NCBI GenBank assembly: GCA_028293225.1
Contig: JAQGPE010000448.1
Location: forward strand, 1 to 5,904
Direction of reading: 5' to 3'
DNA: 5,904 bases
DNA from: Akkermansiaceae bacterium
GTDB lineage: Bacteria; Verrucomicrobiota; Verrucomicrobiia; Verrucomicrobiales; Akkermansiaceae
A model generated the notes under the pieces. It did no database searches. It saw nothing but the letters and a program-made list of their open reading frames with translations, and was not told the DNA's origin. Of this stretch, positions 4,613-5,904 are shown one piece after another (the stretch's first letter is position 1; each line of letters begins with the position of its first letter). A program made the position numbers and the translations under genes.

Positions 4613-5602
4613 ATGTTCCGTCGCATCAGTCTCATCCTTCCGCTCCTGCTCGTGTGCTTCTGCTACACGGCTCCCGCATTTGCCGCCGGGCCCGGCGAGC
4701 ATGCCGCCGTGGAGGCGCCGGCTCACCCCGGGGCCGAAGGCGCTGCCGCCGCCGCGGAGCCTGCCGGACACGCGGAACATGCCGCCGGCGAGGAACACGA
4801 AACCCTCCCTCTCTACGCCGAACCGCTGCACCACAGCTTGCCGATCAACAACTCGATGATCATGGTCTGGCTGAGCGTCGGCATCATCGTCCTGTTCTGC
4901 CGCATGGCGACCAAGAAGATGTCGCTGATCCCCGCCGGTGCGCAAAACTTCGCCGAGTGGGTCATGGAGTCGCTCTACGACTTCCTGGGCAACCTGATGG
5001 GCAAGCATCTCGTCCAGCGCACCTTTTGGTTCTTCGGCAGCATTTTCTTCTTCATCCTGGTCAACAACTACCTGGGCCTCATCCCCGGCGTCGGCACCCT
5101 CGGCAGGGTGATGGCCGATCCTGAAGGCCACACCCGCTTCGTGCCCTATCTCCGCGGCGCCAACGCCGACATCAACGTCACGGCGGCCATGGCCTTCACC
5201 TTCGCCCTGCTCTGGTTCTACTGGGCGATCACGGAGAACAACATCAAAGGCTTCCTTGCCCATATCTTCGCCCCGAAGGGCAAGTTCGACGGCATCATGA
5301 AGCTGGTGATGATCCCGATTTTCCTGTTCGTCGGCGTCCTCGAACTCGTCTCCATCGGTGTCCGCCCGGTGGCCCTGACCTTCCGTTTGTTCGGCAACAT
5401 CTACGGCGGCGAGCAGACGATGGAAGCTCTGATGCATCTGGTTCCCAAGCAGTTGGCCTTCCTTCCGGCGCTGCCATTCTATTTCATGGAGCTCCTCGTC
5501 GGCTTCGTCCAGGCGCTCGTCTTCACCCTGCTCTGCGCGATTTTCCTCAAGCTCATCTGCGACCACGGCGACGACCACGCCGAAGGAGAAGAGCACCACT
5601 GA
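4613..5602 (+). CDS. atpB: F-type ATP synthase subunit a (Fo)
   Basis: This 329-residue membrane protein forms the ion half-channels beside the c-ring of the F1Fo ATP synthase. I start it at ATG 4613 because MFRRISLILPLLLVCFCYTAPAFA is then a signal peptide; the in-frame ATG at 4493 would bury it behind 40 unlike residues. Residues 26-63 are an Ala/Glu/His-rich periplasmic extension. Membrane segments are at about 79-98, 138-159, 188-207, 230-267 and 282-315. The conserved core RPVALTFRLFGNIYGGE carries the essential Arg258 (Arg210 in E. coli). Gln300 in FVQALVFTLL matches E. coli Gln252. The C-terminal tail (316-329) is again acidic and His-rich (DHGDDHAEGEEHH). The signal-peptide type of subunit a is known from Bacteroidota, Chlorobi and Verrucomicrobiota. 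atpE follows after 30 bases or 75 bases, depending on its start. Confidence 0.97.
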   Translation: MFRRISLILPLLLVCFCYTAPAFAAGPGEHAAVEAPAHPGAEGAAAAAEPAGHAEHAAGEEHETLPLYAEPLHHSLPINNSMIMVWLSVGIIVLFCRMATKKMSLIPAGAQNFAEWVMESLYDFLGNLMGKHLVQRTFWFFGSIFFFILVNNYLGLIPGVGTLGRVMADPEGHTRFVPYLRGANADINVTAAMAFTFALLWFYWAITENNIKGFLAHIFAPKGKFDGIMKLVMIPIFLFVGVLELVSIGVRPVALTFRLFGNIYGGEQTMEALMHLVPKQLAFLPALPFYFMELLVGFVQALVFTLLCAIFLKLICDHGDDHAEGEEHH

Positions 5603-5632
5603 CCCTTTCAGCGTCTTGACCATGGCCAGACC

Positions 5633-5875
5633 GTGGAAGACGCCGGAAACCCCAACATCCCACTAATTAATCAGACCATGATTACCAAAGCATTCGCAGT
5701 CGCCTTCGCCGCTCTCGGCGGTGGTCTCGGTATCGGCATCCTCGGCGCCAAGTCCGCTGAAGCCACCGGCCGGAATCCGGGCGCAGCCACGCCGATCCTC
5801 GTGATTTCGATCATTCTTGCAGCGCTTATCGAGGGTATCTTCATCCTCACCGCCTTCGCTGTTCCTTTCAATTAA
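5633..5875 (+). CDS. atpE: F-type ATP synthase subunit c (Fo ring)
   Basis: The protein is a two-helix hairpin that oligomerises into the rotating c-ring. From GTG 5633 it has 80 residues. Helix 1 is about 17-38 with the Gly repeat GGGLGIGIL, the cytoplasmic loop that contacts F1 contains Arg47-Asn48-Pro49, and helix 2 is about 54-77. Glu67 in AALIEGIF is the ion-carrying carboxylate. By alignment, the Gln of Na+-binding rings is replaced by Ile34 and Glu67 is followed by Gly rather than Ser or Thr, so H+ coupling is expected. The start is uncertain: ATG 5678 gives 65 residues (MITKAFAVAF), short for the family, and neither start has a Shine-Dalgarno sequence. I prefer the longer form on family length. 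The next atp genes should lie beyond the right edge. Confidence 0.93.
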   Translation: MEDAGNPNIPLINQTMITKAFAVAFAALGGGLGIGILGAKSAEATGRNPGAATPILVISIILAALIEGIFILTAFAVPFN

Positions 5876-5904
5876 GTTTATTTGCCGCGCGCGTCGTCCT
5901 GCGG

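Noticed and set aside
4484..5623. Open frame of 379 codons on the minus strand, rich in Asp, Glu and His
   Set aside because: It is the antisense shadow of atpB. Its composition is what results from reading the reverse strand of a membrane protein gene.

Overview
The window is GC-rich bacterial chromosome in two oppositely facing blocks with about 1.25 kb of non-coding DNA between them. Three features suggest a member of the Verrucomicrobiota or a relative: an ATP synthase subunit a with a cleavable signal peptide and a His/Glu-rich N-terminal extension, genes with almost no Shine-Dalgarno sequences, and a secreted alpha/alpha-toroid protein next to a HlyD-like adaptor. This placement is inference; there is no rRNA or other marker gene here.

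Minus-strand block (1-3365), read right to left. First is an HU-type DNA-binding protein (3090-3365), followed by a stem-loop and a strong intrinsic terminator. Then comes a three-gene set that is probably an operon: a small SAM-fold protein of the spermidine-synthase-like family (2154-2831), a periplasmic HlyD/RND-type adaptor with a long coiled-coil (672-2096), and a secreted prenyltransferase/squalene-oxidase-repeat protein that runs off the left edge (1-660). The adaptor and toroid genes are only 11 bp apart, so they are probably co-expressed envelope proteins. No transporter partner lies inside the window.

Intergenic block (3366-4612). I see no convincing protein gene. It contains many inverted repeats and two intrinsic terminators that face right, although no protein gene precedes them on that strand. 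The first closes a plausible RNA of about 108 nt (about 3649-3756) with a sigma70-like promoter and an AT-rich dyad across its predicted start. Its predicted closing helix shares bases with the terminator stem. The second (4354-4395) lies 217 nt upstream of atpB and could end another small RNA or act as an attenuator for the atp operon. Two palindromes sharing the 9-mer TTTCACAAA lie between it and atpB.

Plus-strand block (4613-5875 and beyond) is the start of an F-type ATP synthase operon: atpB (subunit a) then atpE (subunit c). Together these form the ion-translocating core of Fo. The ring residues look H+-type rather than Na+-type. The rest of the operon would lie to the right.

The best candidates for something undescribed are the 3613-3756 RNA locus and the attenuator-plus-palindromes region upstream of atpB. 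All RNA structures were read by eye, not folded by software.
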